Shown piece by piece: positions 63,548 through 64,000 of a DNA stretch of 64,000 nt. Position numbers and translations under genes: made by a program. The DNA lies in NCBI GenBank assembly GCA_019415525.1, contig DXZA01000050.1:7505-71504 (forward strand), read 5' to 3'. The notes beneath the pieces are model-generated. The model had not been told where the DNA came from, did not search any database, and saw only the letters and a list, made by a program, of their open reading frames with translations. Every line of letters starts with the position of its first letter. Position 1 is the first letter of the stretch. The stretch is from Tyzzerella sp. Lineage in GTDB: Bacteria > Bacillota > Clostridia > Lachnospirales > Anaerotignaceae.

Positions 63548-63819
63548 AAAAGAATATAATTTTAATATTTATAGTAATACTTCTTGCAGTTATACCTCTT
63601 TTTATAAATTCAAATAAGGAATTTGGAGGAGCAGACGGAGAAGCAGAAAATGTTATAATGGAAATAGATAATGATTATGAGCCTTGGACAGAAAGCATAT
63701 GGTCACCGCCAAGCGGAGAAGTTGAAAGCCTTATATTTGCTCTCCAAGCCTCTTTAGGAACAGGTGTAATCGCTTTTGGTTTTGGATATGCAATAGGAAA
63801 AAGGAAACGTGATAAATAA
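63544..63819 (+). CDS. cbiN: CbiN cobalt transporter component
   Basis: 91 residues: N-terminal and C-terminal membrane helices around WSPPSGEVESLIFALQAS. It accompanies CbiM. The cbiQ start overlaps its stop by 1 nt (TAATG). Confidence 0.95.
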   Translation: MKKNIILIFIVILLAVIPLFINSNKEFGGADGEAENVIMEIDNDYEPWTESIWSPPSGEVESLIFALQASLGTGVIAFGFGYAIGKRKRDK

Positions 63820-64000
63820 TGAAATATTTTATTGAATATGCATCATATAATTCAAATCTTAGAAACTATGATACAGCCGGAAAGCTAATATTAAGCATTT
63901 CAATGCTTTTTTGCGGTATATTGGGAAATAGTATTTTATCACTTATTTTTATATTATGTATTGCAATATATCTTACAGTTTTTAAAGGTGGTACAGATTT
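63819..64000 (+). CDS. cbiQ: CbiQ-type ECF transmembrane component (partial)
   Basis: 60 codons before the window ends. YNSNLRNYDTAGKLILSISM and a second hydrophobic segment match the start of CbiQ, the T component of the CbiMNQO importer. The ATPase gene cbiO is expected beyond the right edge. Confidence 0.85.
   Translation, partial: MKYFIEYASYNSNLRNYDTAGKLILSISMLFCGILGNSILSLIFILCIAIYLTVFKGGTD

Noticed and set aside
1..64000. CRISPR arrays, tRNA, rRNA, insertion sequences, prophage
   Set aside because: No regularly spaced short repeats, no recognisable cloverleaf or rRNA segments, and no transposase or phage-like gene were seen on either strand.

Overview
The window is AT-rich (most intergenic DNA is A/T runs) and codes on both strands. 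It is chromosomal DNA of a low-GC, Gram-positive, strictly anaerobic Clostridia member, probably Lachnospirales-like. Supporting genes are PolC, a thiamine-dependent 2-oxoacid:ferredoxin oxidoreductase, SLH-anchored surface enzymes, ECF vitamin transport, a CIRCE operator on clpB, and strong GGAGG ribosome sites. The genus assignment is inference. I saw no tRNA, rRNA, CRISPR array, insertion sequence or prophage.

Layout. 1-8733 (minus): the conserved pyrH-frr-uppS-cdsA-dxr-rseP-ispG-polC run (polC cut by the left edge). 9000-11912 (plus): LysR regulator and an old-yellow-enzyme reductase. 11957-19704 (minus): polA-coaE-lytic transglycosylase-peptide-binding lipoprotein-galT-ddl-YbjQ, one closely spaced run. 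19863-24002: a Cys-rich small membrane protein, an AroE-AroK fusion and VanZ on plus; AroQ, cyclophilin and a phosphoesterase on minus. 24142-29280 (minus): a PadR/HAAS-domain operon, then a 2-oxoacid:ferredoxin oxidoreductase operon. 29645-36761: two convergent surface enzymes, a deacetylase and a 1951-residue GH20 hexosaminidase. The GH20 gene is preceded by a BglG/LicT-type antiterminator RNA target. 37121-39721: clpB under CIRCE. 39913-45890: an orphan ABC binding protein, a vitamin-B6-like module (MocR regulator, ECF S component, class V aminotransferase), an MBL/DUF3006 pair and a DUF4250 protein. 45908-47834: a redox module (Crp/Fnr, PNPOx-like, ferredoxin). 47878-51649: housekeeping genes, a nonsense-interrupted YaiI gene and a candidate structured RNA. 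51860-53733: a CDF metal exporter plus radical SAM protein behind a probable NiCo riboswitch. 53791-57631: a surface serine protease and feoAB. 57731-62317: an acetyltransferase, ROK kinase, OGG glycosylase and a lipoprotein. 62513-64000: a cobalamin riboswitch driving cbiMN(Q), a cobalt importer.

How it fits together. Cobalt handling shows both arms within 11 kb: B12-repressed uptake (cbiMNQ) and probably Co/Ni-induced efflux (CDF). The surface genes imply a cell that degrades and remodels hexosamine polymers, with the GH20 enzyme switched by a sugar PTS through antitermination. The most unusual items are the RAT element on a single GH20 gene, a MocR regulator lacking its PLP-binding lysine next to an ECF transporter and aminotransferase, a radical SAM gene coupled to the metal exporter, and an unassigned structured RNA at 49968-50118.
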